This document shows, one piece after another, positions 12,125 through 21,127 of a stretch of DNA of 64,000 bases. Position numbers and translations under genes: made by a program. The notes under the pieces were generated by a model. That model was not told the DNA's origin. It ran no database searches and saw only the letters and a list, made by a program, of their open reading frames with translations. Origin of the DNA: Pullulanibacillus pueri (GTDB taxonomy: Bacteria > Bacillota > Bacilli > Bacillales > Sporolactobacillaceae); assembly GCF_014639255.1 (NCBI RefSeq), contig NZ_BMFV01000022.1, positions 1 through 64,000 of the forward strand, written 5' to 3'. How positions within the stretch are numbered: position 1 is the stretch's first letter; every line of letters begins with the position of its first letter.

Positions 12125-13699
12125 TCAAATGACAGATTCAGCCAATTTAATATCCGGATTTTTTTGCATGAACCAATTTAATCCAAACTCATTTTCAAAT
12201 AAAATCACCGGGCGATCCTGGGAATCATGGACTACCATGTTTGTCGTACTCCTAAGCGCCTCACGTGGAATCTCATCATTTAACAACCAACGAGCTAAAT
12301 GAAAGGACATTGGCTGAATATCTAGATCGACATTATATTCTGCTTCCATTCGATATTTGAAGACATCAAATTGCAGTTGACCAACAACCCCAAGAATATA
12401 TTCTTCATACCGCTCAGTCTTATAAATTTGGACAGCTCCTTCTTGGGCAAGCTGCTCAATGCCTTTGATAAAGTGCTTCTGCTTCATCGCCGTTTTGGCT
12501 CTGACCTTAGAAAAATGCTCCGGTGGAAACGTCGGCAGCTTTCCAAAATTAAACGTATCCTTAGTAGCACACAATGTATCGCCAATTTGATAGAGACCGG
12601 GGTCATAAATGCCGACAATATCCCCTGGATAGGCATCCTCAACATTTTCCCGACTATCCGCAAAAAATTGTTGGGGTTGGGCCAGCTTTACAGGTTTCCC
12701 CGTTCGATCGAGCCACGTCTCCATTCCTTTCTCATATTTGCCTGAACAAATACGCAAAAAGGCAATTCGGTCGCGGTGAGCCGGATTCATATTCGCTTGG
12801 ATTTTAAAAATAAAACCAGAGAAAGTTTCATCAGCAGGGTCTACATGCCCCTTACTCGTCTCTCTCCCCGCTGGACCCGGAGCCAGCTCTAGAAAATGCT
12901 TTAAGAAGGTCGGCACACCAAAACTAGAAATGGCACTACCAAAGAATACAAGTGTTTGCTTTCCAGCCTTGACAGCTTCGGCATTAAAAGGATTGCCGGC
13001 CTCTTCAAGCAACAGCAATTCTTCTTCTAATTGATCAATGGTCGCTTCATCAGCCACTTGGACTAAGCGTTCACGCACGGTCTCTAGAGAATCGGCAGGA
13101 ATAAGCGTCTGTTCTCTCTTATCATCATAGAGTTCAATCTCTTTCTTGAAGCGATCATAAACGCCGCGGAAAGATTGCCCCATGCCAATTGGATAATTCA
13201 CAGGACAGGTTTGAATGCCCAAGACTTCTTCAAGCTCCTCAAATAATTCAAGGGGCTCTTTTCCTTGGCGGTCAAGCTTGTTAATAAACGTGAAAATCGG
13301 AATTCCCCGATCGCGACATACTTTAAAAAGCTTGAGGGTTTGGGCCTCAACACCTTTTGCAGCATCAATAATCATGACCACACTATCAACAGCCATAAGT
13401 GTCCTATAAGTATCCTCACTGAAATCTTGGTGTCCTGGTGTATCTAAAATATTTATTTTATAATCATCATAAACAAATTGCATTACACTCGAGGTGACCG
13501 ATATTCCCCGTTGTTTTTCTAACTCCATCCAGTCCGATGTCGCAAATTTTTTCGATTTCCTTGACTTAACAGAGCCAGCGCTACGAATCGCGCCTCCTAA
13601 AAGGAGCAATTTTTCTGTCAATGTCGTTTTCCCAGCATCAGGGTGCGATATAATCGCAAATGTCCGACGACGGGATGCTTCTTGTTCAAGCTTCGCCAT
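12125..13699 (-). CDS. prfC: Peptide chain release factor 3
   Basis: GTPase that removes RF1/RF2 from the ribosome after termination. The G-domain motifs are in order: HPDAGKTTLTEKLL (P-loop, about residue 18), RGISVTSS (switch I region), DTPGHQDFSEDTYR (G3) and FINKLDR (G4). The start at ATG 13699 (MAKLEQEASRRRTF) follows AAAGGA and gives 524 residues, close to the family norm; the frame stays open 36 codons further upstream without support. RF3 has a patchy distribution in Bacillales and B. subtilis lacks it. It appears to be a single-gene unit with its own terminator. Confidence 0.95.
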   Translation of the reverse strand: MAKLEQEASRRRTFAIISHPDAGKTTLTEKLLLLGGAIRSAGSVKSRKSKKFATSDWMELEKQRGISVTSSVMQFVYDDYKINILDTPGHQDFSEDTYRTLMAVDSVVMIIDAAKGVEAQTLKLFKVCRDRGIPIFTFINKLDRQGKEPLELFEELEEVLGIQTCPVNYPIGMGQSFRGVYDRFKKEIELYDDKREQTLIPADSLETVRERLVQVADEATIDQLEEELLLLEEAGNPFNAEAVKAGKQTLVFFGSAISSFGVPTFLKHFLELAPGPAGRETSKGHVDPADETFSGFIFKIQANMNPAHRDRIAFLRICSGKYEKGMETWLDRTGKPVKLAQPQQFFADSRENVEDAYPGDIVGIYDPGLYQIGDTLCATKDTFNFGKLPTFPPEHFSKVRAKTAMKQKHFIKGIEQLAQEGAVQIYKTERYEEYILGVVGQLQFDVFKYRMEAEYNVDLDIQPMSFHLARWLLNDEIPREALRSTTNMVVHDSQDRPVILFENEFGLNWFMQKNPDIKLAESVI

Positions 13700-13880
13700 G
13701 CTGCATTTCCTTTCTTTAATCCCATATACACATATGACAAAAAGATACCATACGTGAGCCATAAAGTAAAATGATGATTGGAATCCCTCTATTACATTCA
13801 CTAACAAGAATCTAGTATTAAGATGAGATAAACTCGCGGTTAATAGACTTATCTAAGGGCAATCTTGTTCCTCTGCAAGC

Positions 13881-13913
13881 AAAAGATAAACCACAGCCAT
13901 CCACTGTGGTTTT
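13881..13913 (-). terminator. Intrinsic terminator after pgcA
   Basis: AAACCACAG and CTGTGGTTT form a perfect 9-bp stem; on the minus strand the pairing is followed by a moderately T-rich tail. Confidence 0.75.
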
Positions 13914-13925
13914 CTTCTTAATTTC

Positions 13926-15662
13926 TTATAATACTTGATTCACACGTGCCATGACGCCTTTTTGGAGTTGCTGCAATCTTTCACGACTCTCTTGATCATT
14001 ATCGGCTTTGACGCCAAAGTAAAATTTAATCTTTGGCTCCGTACCTGAGGGTCTAAGGCAGAACCAAGAACCATCTGCTAAAATATATTTCAACACATTG
14101 GAAGAAGGAAGCTCTATCGATTCTTTCCTCTTCGATTCAACGCGGATACGCTCTTGAACTTTGTAATCTTCAATTACTGTGACTTTGCTGCCTACCATTT
14201 CTGTTGGTGGCTCAGATCGAAAGCTGTTCAATATTGTTTGAATCTGCTCAGACCCCGAAATCCCTTTTAAAGTCAATGACTCAAGACCTTCACGATAATA
14301 ACCATAGGTCTCAAAAACTTCCTCCAAACCATCATAGAGTGTTTTCCCTCGTAATTTGTAAAAGGCAGCAACCTCTGCCGCTAGCAAGCAAGCCTGTACC
14401 GCATCCTTGTCACGGGCAAAATCGCCAATTAAATACCCATAGCTTTCTTCATAGCCAAAGAGATACGTGTGTTCTCCCGACTGTTCATACTCACGGATTT
14501 TTTCACCAATAAATTTAAAACCGGTCAGCGTATCCACTGCTGTCATGCCGAAGGACTCCGCAATAGTACGTCCGAGTTCTGAGGTAACGATTGTTTTCAA
14601 AACGACACCGTTATTAGGCAGCTGTCCCTTTGCTTTTTTCTGGGTCAGTAAATAATGCAAAAGAATGGCTCCTGTTTGATTACCTGTAAGAACAACATAC
14701 TCTCCCTCTTTGTTTTTAACCGCAACACCGACACGATCGGCATCTGGATCAGTGGCTAATAGGAGATCCGCATTTTGCTGCCTGCCATATTCAATAGCAA
14801 GAGCAAATGCCTCATGCTCTTCAGGATTCGGAAGTTTTACCGTTGAAAAATTGGCATCTGGCTCGGCTTGGGCTGCGACTACACTGACATGTTTAAATCC
14901 CCAATTATTCATACCTTCGACGACTGGATGATATCCCGTCCCATGTAATGGCGTATAGACAATTTTAAGGTCATCTGCAGCCTTTTGAATCACCTCTGGA
15001 TGGACACAAATTGTTTTAAGCTGTTCTTGATAAGCGCGATCAACAGTCTCACCAAGCATTGTTAATAACCCTTTGTCCTTTAATTCTGTTTCATCGGCAA
15101 CAGACACAGTCAATTCATTTTCAACTTGATTCACATATTGAATCACTTGCTCAGCCTGGACAGGTGGTAATTGTCCACCATCTTCGTTATAGACTTTGTA
15201 CCCATTATATTGAGGGGGATTGTGACTCGCTGTAATGACAATGCCAGCCTTGGCCTGAAGATAACGAACTGCAAAGGACAACTCCGGTGTGGGTCTTAAA
15301 GATTCAAAAACATAGGTTTGGATCCCGTACTTTCCCATTGTTTTCGCTGCTTCCATCGCAAATTGTGGTGAACGATGACGGGAATCATAGGCAATGACAC
15401 AGCCTTTAAACTTAGCTTCCTCACCTTGACTTAATATGTATTGGGCCAAGCCTTCTGATGCTTTTCGGACCGTATAAATATTCATACGGTTTGTTCCAGG
15501 TCCTAATTCACCACGCATCCCACCGGTACCGAATTCCAATTCCTTATAAAAACTGTCTTCTAAAAGAGCATCATCTCCGCTCAATTGTTCCAATTGCTCA
15601 CGAAGGTCCGCTTCGAGTTCACTGTAATTTTTCCATTTGTCATAAGCCGATTTCCAAGTCAT
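13926..15662 (-). CDS. pgcA: Phosphoglucomutase / phosphomannomutase
   Basis: Alpha-D-phosphohexomutase interconverting glucose 1-phosphate and 6-phosphate; in B. subtilis PgcA supplies glucose 1-phosphate for UDP-glucose and hence glycolipid anchors and wall polymers. Of 578 residues, the phosphoserine loop [13 protein letters not shown] (about 140), the Mg-binding DPDADRVG (about 290) and the phosphate-binding RPSGTEPK (near 535) are all intact. GGAAAAGAG precedes ATG 15662. It is preceded by the HAD hydrolase gene on the same strand. Confidence 0.94.
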   Translation of the reverse strand: MTWKSAYDKWKNYSELEADLREQLEQLSGDDALLEDSFYKELEFGTGGMRGELGPGTNRMNIYTVRKASEGLAQYILSQGEEAKFKGCVIAYDSRHRSPQFAMEAAKTMGKYGIQTYVFESLRPTPELSFAVRYLQAKAGIVITASHNPPQYNGYKVYNEDGGQLPPVQAEQVIQYVNQVENELTVSVADETELKDKGLLTMLGETVDRAYQEQLKTICVHPEVIQKAADDLKIVYTPLHGTGYHPVVEGMNNWGFKHVSVVAAQAEPDANFSTVKLPNPEEHEAFALAIEYGRQQNADLLLATDPDADRVGVAVKNKEGEYVVLTGNQTGAILLHYLLTQKKAKGQLPNNGVVLKTIVTSELGRTIAESFGMTAVDTLTGFKFIGEKIREYEQSGEHTYLFGYEESYGYLIGDFARDKDAVQACLLAAEVAAFYKLRGKTLYDGLEEVFETYGYYREGLESLTLKGISGSEQIQTILNSFRSEPPTEMVGSKVTVIEDYKVQERIRVESKRKESIELPSSNVLKYILADGSWFCLRPSGTEPKIKFYFGVKADNDQESRERLQQLQKGVMARVNQVL

Positions 15663-15759
15663 TACTCTTTTCCACTCACTCTCTTTGCTTATCAGTATCT
15701 CTTTTGTACATTATACATTATTTAGTAATTCATTTCCTCAAGGCTTTAATTCCTTTGGG

Positions 15760-16425
15760 TTATTCTTTTTCGGAAAAGGCCTGAATGAGTTCCTCAGCAG
15801 TGATGTCTGCAAGAGACTTCAATTGACGGTCAGCCTGACTAAAATCAAGCGATTGCGTCACCTCGTTGGGAACGACAACGCAATAAAGACCGGCTCTTTT
15901 AGCAGCAATCATCCCGTGGTAGGAATCTTCAAAGGCAATAGCTTCGTCGGGTTTGACTTGAAGAGCTTCAACCGCCTTAGTAAACAATTCTGGGTCGGGT
16001 TTCACCTTTTCAACGTCATCCGCCTCAATAATGGCCTCGAAAAAGTCAATGATGCCTAAGCGCTTAAGGTGTCTCTTAGCCCATTGATTCCCTGAGCTTG
16101 TCGCTAAAGCAATTTTAAGTCCAAGCTGTTTCCCCATCTCTAATAAGGGTAAAACGCCCGGAAGAATCGTCTCACGTTCTATGTATGCATTTATTCTTTG
16201 TCTTTGATCTTTAAGCAATGCTTCTTTGTCAATGGTGACTCCGCTTTGTTCCGCTAAATGGGTGGTTAAGTCAAATCCGTCATCCTGGGTCCCTGCAAGA
16301 TTGGCCCAAATACTGATCGGTAACTCTGCCCCATATTCCTTGTATATTTCTTGTGTGGCCTTATAGATGGCTGTTTCCGTATCTAAAATAAGTCCGTCAA
16401 AGTCAAACACCAATGCTTTAATCAT
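15760..16425 (-). CDS. HAD-superfamily hydrolase (beta-phosphoglucomutase-like)
   Basis: Phosphatase or phosphomutase of HAD subfamily I with a cap domain after motif I. The motifs are FDFDGLILDTE (residues 6-16), ATSSG (motif II, about 110), a motif III lysine in KVKPDPELF, and AFEDSYHG (motif IV). ATG 16425 is 7 bases after AAAGGAGG; the ATG two codons earlier is too close to that site. Substrate unknown; sugar phosphates are typical for this group. It lies 97 bases upstream of pgcA, which suggests a link to hexose phosphate metabolism (inference). Confidence 0.85.
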   Translation of the reverse strand: MIKALVFDFDGLILDTETAIYKATQEIYKEYGAELPISIWANLAGTQDDGFDLTTHLAEQSGVTIDKEALLKDQRQRINAYIERETILPGVLPLLEMGKQLGLKIALATSSGNQWAKRHLKRLGIIDFFEAIIEADDVEKVKPDPELFTKAVEALQVKPDEAIAFEDSYHGMIAAKRAGLYCVVVPNEVTQSLDFSQADRQLKSLADITAEELIQAFSEKE

Positions 16426-16612
16426 GTGCATCCTCCTTTATTGCTATAGTGTATCAAAAAGTGAGTTAAAATTCTGTAGATCGCAGTCAAACATTTGTTA
16501 AGAATAACCTGGCTAAAAGTTTAGATGCCATTTTTTCTTAAAAAAGGTTTAAATAGATAATATAGCATATACATGGACTTAAAGTGTTTTTATTTACAAG
16601 AATGGGATAGAC

Positions 16613-17030
16613 TTTTATTTCTCATTGCTCTTCTTTTGTTTCTCCGTTCAGTTCTTTTATTTGTCTGAATCCTTTTTAGGAGCAAGTAATGCTTCATTTG
16701 GAGGGGTTTTGGCTGTCTCGCTCGGGTTTTATTTCTCATTGCTCTTCTTTTGTTTCTCCGTTCAGTTCTTTTATTTGTCAGAACCCTTTTTTTGGAGCAA
16801 GTGATGCTTCATTTGGAGGGGTTTTGGCTGTCTCGGTCGGGTTTTATTTCTCATTGCTCTTCTTTTGTTTCTCCGCTCAGTTCTTTTATTTGTCTGAACC
16901 CTTTTTTTGGAGCAAGCGATGCTTCATTTGGAGGGGTTTTGGCTGTCTCGCTCGGGTTTTGTTTCTCATTGCTCTTCTTTTGTTTCCCCGTTCAGTTCTT
17001 TTATTTGTCTGAACCCTTTTTTGGAAGCGC
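16613..17030. repeat. Tandem array, about 3.6 copies of a 115-bp unit
   Basis: Units start at 16613, 16727, 16842 and 16957 (periods of 114, 115 and 115). Each contains CATTGCTCTTCTTTTGTTTC, CAGTTCTTTTATTTGTCTGA and CTTCATTTGGAGGGGTTTTG. The period is not a multiple of three, so reading frames change from copy to copy and the array is not a protein. Copies differ by a few substitutions and by the length of a T-run, so expansion looks recent. It occupies the gap between the CBS-protein terminator and the HAD gene; no gene was seen in 16426-17144. Confidence 0.9.
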
Positions 17031-17144
17031 AGCCATTCTGTTAAGCCGATTTTTATTAAGATGATGTCTTTTCACTGTTGCTGGGCCTGCCTATATTATG
17101 CCTATTTCTCTGGCACGCTTTATCATGAGGCTCTTGGTGGTGAG

Positions 17145-17232
17145 ATAAAAAAGCTCCTGACCGAGATCAGGAGCTTAAAGGGGGAGTTTTCCCCGCACAT
17201 TTGCGGATGTAAACCTTTAAAAAGGGTTTACA
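17145..17232 (-). terminator. Double hairpin after the CBS-domain gene
   Basis: Directly after the stop codon TGTAAACC pairs with GGTTTACA (17208-17232). Further on, AAGCTCCTGA pairs with TCAGGAGCTT (17151-17176) and runs into six T on the minus strand, a strong intrinsic terminator. Confidence 0.85.
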
Positions 17233-17664
17233 TTATTGAGGATGGGATGGTGATGAAATGGTGTTTAAGGCTTGACCTGCTTCTTGTTGTGTTTCTTGTT
17301 CGGTTGCGAGATCTCCTAATGCGACCATACCAACAAGTTGTTGGTTGTCAACAACTGGAAGTCGCCGAATCTGATGTTGAGCCATGATTTGAGCGGCCTC
17401 ATTTACATCCATAGTCGTTGTCCCTGAAACAAGATTTTGATTAGACATACATTCCGATACCTTCGCCTTTTCGTTACCACCTTTTGCCGTTGAACGAAGC
17501 GTGATATCACGGTCAGTAATAATCCCTCGTAATTGACCATTTTCAACAACCGGAAGAGCACCAATATTATTCTGACTCATCAACTGAGCAGCTTCTTCAA
17601 TACTTTGGTTAGGAGTTACTGAAACGACATTCTTTGTCATAAGTTGTCCTAATGTTTGTGCCAA
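17233..17664 (-). CDS. Two-CBS-domain protein
   Basis: A 143-residue stand-alone Bateman module (two CBS domains, residues about 8-62 and 73-128, with GALPVVENGQLRGIITDRDI and RRLPVVDNQQLVGMVALGDL). Such proteins bind adenine nucleotides and act as energy-state sensors; the partner is unknown. It resembles the YhcV group. The start is TTG 17664 after a GGAAGGGGG site. The C-terminal 15 residues are Ser/Pro-rich and probably disordered. Confidence 0.85.
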   Translation of the reverse strand: MAQTLGQLMTKNVVSVTPNQSIEEAAQLMSQNNIGALPVVENGQLRGIITDRDITLRSTAKGGNEKAKVSECMSNQNLVSGTTTMDVNEAAQIMAQHQIRRLPVVDNQQLVGMVALGDLATEQETQQEAGQALNTISSPSHPQ

Positions 17665-17726
17665 GCTTAACTACCCCCTTCCTCACTATTTTTGCCTATA
17701 GGCACTCGATTCATGAATCCCAGTTT

Positions 17727-18593
17727 TTACTCCTTTTCTTCCTGATGCTCTTGTTCACTTTTTCCATAAGTAAACGTGATATTGTGTCCATCCGAATGGG
17801 CAACAATCGTACCAAGTAAATCTGAACGATAAGTAGGGATCTTTAAATAGTGAAGGCGATTGATCACCGCTTTTGAAGGATAGCCCTGTTTTATTCGGTT
17901 GCCTGTCGAAATAACCGCTGTATCTGGATTAACTTTTTTTAGGAAGGGTAATGTAGAACTTGTATCTGCACCATGGTGACCAATTTTTATGACATCAGCC
18001 TTAACATTTACCTTCTTTTCTAACAGTTCGGTTTCACTTTGTTCACCCGCATCGGCCATGAGTAAGAAGGAATTTTCATTATGAATCACTTTTAACACAT
18101 AACTATAGTCGTTTAGGTGATCATAGTTTCCCTTAAGAGGAGCAATAATATTGATCTTCACACCCGGCTCAACATCAATCTTATTGCCAGCCTTAGCCTT
18201 AAATATCATAATGCCTTCTTTCTTAACGGTCGTATAAAGGTCATTGAAGGCGTGGGTGTAATGGGAAATATCAGGCATATAAAAGGCTTTAACTGTAAAA
18301 TTTTCTAAAATGGCCGACATGCCACCAATATGATCATGATGTGGGTGCGTTGCGATCACAGCATCAAAGGTAGTGATCCCAAATGCCCTTAAATAGTTCA
18401 TCAGTTTTACGGCTGATTTTTTCCCTCCAGCATCGATTAAGATATTTTTTCCTTGAGGTGTTCGAATAAGGATGCTATCAGCCTGACCTACGTCAATAAA
18501 ATGAATTTGCAATTCCTTTGGCTCTTCCGCTTCTGTCGTTTGTGGCGGTATAACAAAGAAGAGACAGAGGAGCACAAGTATAAACTTCTTCAT
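17727..18593 (-). CDS. Secreted metallo-beta-lactamase-fold hydrolase (ComEC C-terminal type)
   Basis: An N-terminal signal peptide (basic start, hydrophobic stretch FILVLLCLFFVIPP) is followed by an MBL fold like the C-terminal domain of ComEC/Rec2: HFIDVGQADSILIRTPQGKN, then the zinc-binding THPHHDHIGG, a second aspartate in LLMADAGEQSE, and KIGHHGADTSS. These domains in known proteins are linked to nuclease or phosphodiesterase activity. ATG 18593 follows GGGGGGGAA; the upstream ATG 18614 has no ribosome binding site. It acts outside the membrane; substrate not determinable here. Confidence 0.85.
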   Translation of the reverse strand: MKKFILVLLCLFFVIPPQTTEAEEPKELQIHFIDVGQADSILIRTPQGKNILIDAGGKKSAVKLMNYLRAFGITTFDAVIATHPHHDHIGGMSAILENFTVKAFYMPDISHYTHAFNDLYTTVKKEGIMIFKAKAGNKIDVEPGVKINIIAPLKGNYDHLNDYSYVLKVIHNENSFLLMADAGEQSETELLEKKVNVKADVIKIGHHGADTSSTLPFLKKVNPDTAVISTGNRIKQGYPSKAVINRLHYLKIPTYRSDLLGTIVAHSDGHNITFTYGKSEQEHQEEKE

Positions 18594-18737
18594 GAATTCC
18601 CCCCCATCCACCATATTTACCCTTAGGTTTTCCGAGTTCGCTTAGAGTTATTTTGTCTGGAATACATTCGCTTAATCAAACGATAAAATGATTTAAAAGC
18701 CCTGCGTGGGGGTGGGGGAATTGCTTATAAGAAAAAG

Positions 18738-19889
18738 TTAACTTTCTGTTTTTTCTAGCCCATTTTTACTAAAAAAGTGTTTGAGCGCATAGTATATATC
18801 CTTTTTGTCCTTAAAAACATAACAGCGGTTTTTCTCGTGATCGATGTGTTGATACACTTCCATAAGTGTCGATTTCCGGCCATAAGGATTTATTTCTCCA
18901 TAAGCAAATAATGCTGATAGCTCTGTTAGTTCTTGGACAAGTTTAATGCAGCGGTCAGTATCTGAGGATAAGTTATCACCATCTGAAAAATGGACTGGGT
19001 AAATGTTGTAGGAAGCTGGGGAATAATGGGCTTCGATGAGATCCAAAGCCTTTTGGTAAACAGAGGAGCAAATGGTTCCACCACTTTCACCCTTGGAGAA
19101 AAATTCACTTTCTGTCACCAATCTGGCTTCGGTGTGATGGGCGAGATAAACAATTTCAACCGATTTGTAGTTTGTTTCTAAGAAACGCTTCATCCAGAAG
19201 AAGAAACTACGAGCCATATATTTTTCCCACATGCCCATACTTCCACTGGTATCCATCATTGCAAAGACAACCGCTCGACTCTCTGGCTGTTCAATGTTTT
19301 CCCAGGTTTTAAATCGCAAATCATCTTCTGACAGTGAACCCAGTTGTCCCTTTCCACTGATAGCATTTCTCTTTAATGCCTGTAACAAAGTCCTGCGCTT
19401 ATCAAGGTTTCCCATTAACCCTTTTTTTCTAATATCCCGGAAAACAATTTCAGGAACACTGCTTTCCATAACAAAATCCTTTTGCTCTAGGTCAGGTAGC
19501 TCTAATTCTTTATACAAATGTTCCTCAATATCTTCTAAAGACACATTCTCCTCATAATAATCAATTCCTGGCTTACTGTCCGCTCCATTGCCCTTCTCAG
19601 ATTTACTTGGAGGAAGCTTTTCTAAAACATCCCCCACCTGGCTATCGCCATCACCCTGCCCTACTTGAGATTGCTCGCCACTGCCATAACGCAATTTATA
19701 CTCATCTAATGATCGGATAGGTAAGCGTGTGAGCCCTTGCCCATCTGACATAATAATGCTTTCTTCACTTAATAAATCAGGGAGATTATCTTTAATGGCC
19801 TGCTCAACCTTCTCCTTATGCCTTTGCTGGTCCTTATTGGCTTTATGGTACATATCCCATTCACCGAATGAGAGATGGAAATCCTTCAT
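18738..19889 (-). CDS. yhbH: Sporulation protein YhbH (DUF444)
   Basis: Member of the DUF444 family, which occurs with PrkA and SpoVR and is needed for normal sporulation in Bacillus. There is a charged, Gly/Ser-rich N-terminal half and a von Willebrand A-like C-terminal half with the metal-site motif MMDTSGSMGMWEK and FSDGDNLSSDT. ATG 19889 (MKDFHLSFG) follows TAGGAG at 8 bases; the GTG three codons upstream is too close. It is separated from prkA by lepB and a repeat element. Confidence 0.93.
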   Translation of the reverse strand: MKDFHLSFGEWDMYHKANKDQQRHKEKVEQAIKDNLPDLLSEESIIMSDGQGLTRLPIRSLDEYKLRYGSGEQSQVGQGDGDSQVGDVLEKLPPSKSEKGNGADSKPGIDYYEENVSLEDIEEHLYKELELPDLEQKDFVMESSVPEIVFRDIRKKGLMGNLDKRRTLLQALKRNAISGKGQLGSLSEDDLRFKTWENIEQPESRAVVFAMMDTSGSMGMWEKYMARSFFFWMKRFLETNYKSVEIVYLAHHTEARLVTESEFFSKGESGGTICSSVYQKALDLIEAHYSPASYNIYPVHFSDGDNLSSDTDRCIKLVQELTELSALFAYGEINPYGRKSTLMEVYQHIDHEKNRCYVFKDKKDIYYALKHFFSKNGLEKTES

Positions 19890-19980
19890 GAGCGTCACTC
19901 CTAAAAGAAAAAATCGCTATTACCACAGTTTATGCGGAGGACATAAGAATTTACACGTTTATTTATTTTTAAATGAGAAA

Positions 19981-20323
19981 AAATGGGCAACCATGCCCAG
20001 TCCTCAATCAGTTGGGCATTAAAATGTTTTTTACCAACAGGCATCGTCAGTACCAAGTGGATCGGAGTGGAAGACACGAGATTCGAAACACTTAAACATT
20101 GTGTGTTCCTCAGCGTCGCTGACTCACGGATGCCTAAACTAGAGTCCTACGGGAACAGCACGTGTCCGAAGATCCACTTGGGAACCAAGGTGACCATTCC
20201 CAAGTTAGCTGAGGCCGTGCCCGTGGAAAGCGAGTGGTCTGAAGCGGAAATCCACACTATCCTGATGACCAGAAATTTTATACTTCTTACCTTTTGAGAA
20301 AAACTGGGCAACCATGCCCAGTC
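19981..20323 (-). repeat. Dispersed repeat family 1, copy A, between two near-identical terminator hairpins
   Basis: The core at 20031-20262 contains GAACAGCACGTGTCCGAAGA, shared exactly with copy C, and CTCAGCG..GCTGACTCACGG, shared with copy B. Two copies of TGGGCAACCATGCCCAGTC (19984-20002 and 20305-20323) flank it; on the minus strand both form a GGGCA/TGCCC stem followed by five or six T, so they act as terminators. The end AAAGCGAGTGG..GAAGCGGAAATC resembles a widespread Bacillaceae intergenic repeat with the pattern GGAGCGGAA. No coding sequence was seen between 19890 and 20380. Confidence 0.75.
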
Positions 20324-20380
20324 AAACAACCTGGAGTGAAGATAAACACTATCCACATCAAAAAATTGCATTTATTCAAC

Positions 20381-20410
20381 AAAAAAGAGGCTGGGGGAAC
20401 CCAACCTCTC
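20381..20410 (-). terminator. Intrinsic terminator after lepB
   Basis: GAGAGGTTGGG pairs with CCCAGCCTCT around a TTCC loop, followed by TTTTTT on the minus strand. Confidence 0.88.
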
Positions 20411-20425
20411 AAATCTAGCCTACAT

Positions 20426-20980
20426 TTAATGCATATATTTAAATTCATCAAAGGGCCAATAACGAACATTTACTTTTCCTACAATCTTATCCATGTCGAC
20501 AAAGCCGAAATAACGACTGTCTTGGCTATTTCGTCGGTTATCACCTAAAACAAAGACCTTCCCTTTAGGGACTCTTTCTTGACCATTTGGAATGTCCTTC
20601 AACGTAAAATCATAAGTTAAATTGCCCTGGCTAATTTGCTCCTTATAAGGCTTAAGATAAGGTTCATCATATTTTTTGCCATTAACATAAAGAGTATCAT
20701 TCTTATACTGAACCGTATCCCCAGGTAAACCAATGACACGCTTTACATAATCATCAGTTGGAGTGGCATGAAAGATAATGATGTCAAATCGCTTTGGCTG
20801 CGTGAAGTCATAATCAATTTTATTGACTATGAGACGATTACCATCCTGAAGAGTTGGCATCATTGAACTGCCGTCTACTATATAATTTGTAAAAATAAAT
20901 GATCGTACAACAATGGCTATGATGACTGCTATGGCTAATGCTTTAATCCATTCAAATAAATCGCTTTTTCCCCTTTTCAT
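20426..20980 (-). CDS. lepB: Type I signal peptidase
   Basis: Membrane-bound serine protease that cleaves signal peptides of exported proteins; 184 residues, the size of Bacillus SipS-type enzymes. One N-terminal membrane helix (about residues 10-31) precedes the catalytic serine in GSSMMPTL (about residue 39) and the lysine of DYVKRVIGLPGD (near 79); GDNRRNSQDSRYFG (box E) is present. ATG 20980 follows GGAGGTAA. It lies between prkA and yhbH, which are adjacent in B. subtilis. Confidence 0.94.
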   Translation of the reverse strand: MKRGKSDLFEWIKALAIAVIIAIVVRSFIFTNYIVDGSSMMPTLQDGNRLIVNKIDYDFTQPKRFDIIIFHATPTDDYVKRVIGLPGDTVQYKNDTLYVNGKKYDEPYLKPYKEQISQGNLTYDFTLKDIPNGQERVPKGKVFVLGDNRRNSQDSRYFGFVDMDKIVGKVNVRYWPFDEFKYMH

Positions 20981-21127
20981 GCACTTACCTCCAACTATAT
21001 AATCCGTTCAATAAATATAACATCATTAACTTTACCATGTTTATAGTTATTTGCTCAAGGCTGGCACGACTAAAATAGTCTTATTTCATTGTCTCCTGAT
21101 CATGCTGTAAATAAAACAATAAAAAAA

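Noticed and set aside
13700-13807. 36-codon N-terminal extension of prfC
   Set aside because: Hydrophobic, not conserved in RF3, and lacking a ribosome binding site; ATG 13699 is well placed.
16613-17030. CRISPR array in the 115-bp repeat
   Set aside because: Units are repeated as a whole with no unique spacers.
16689-17064. Overlapping plus-strand frames of about 105 codons with similar peptides
   Set aside because: They come from the 115-bp tandem repeat read in shifting frames; no ribosome binding site.
20147-20548. Several short frames across the family-1 repeat and the lepB end
   Set aside because: No ribosome binding sites, overlap with the repeat, terminator and lepB.
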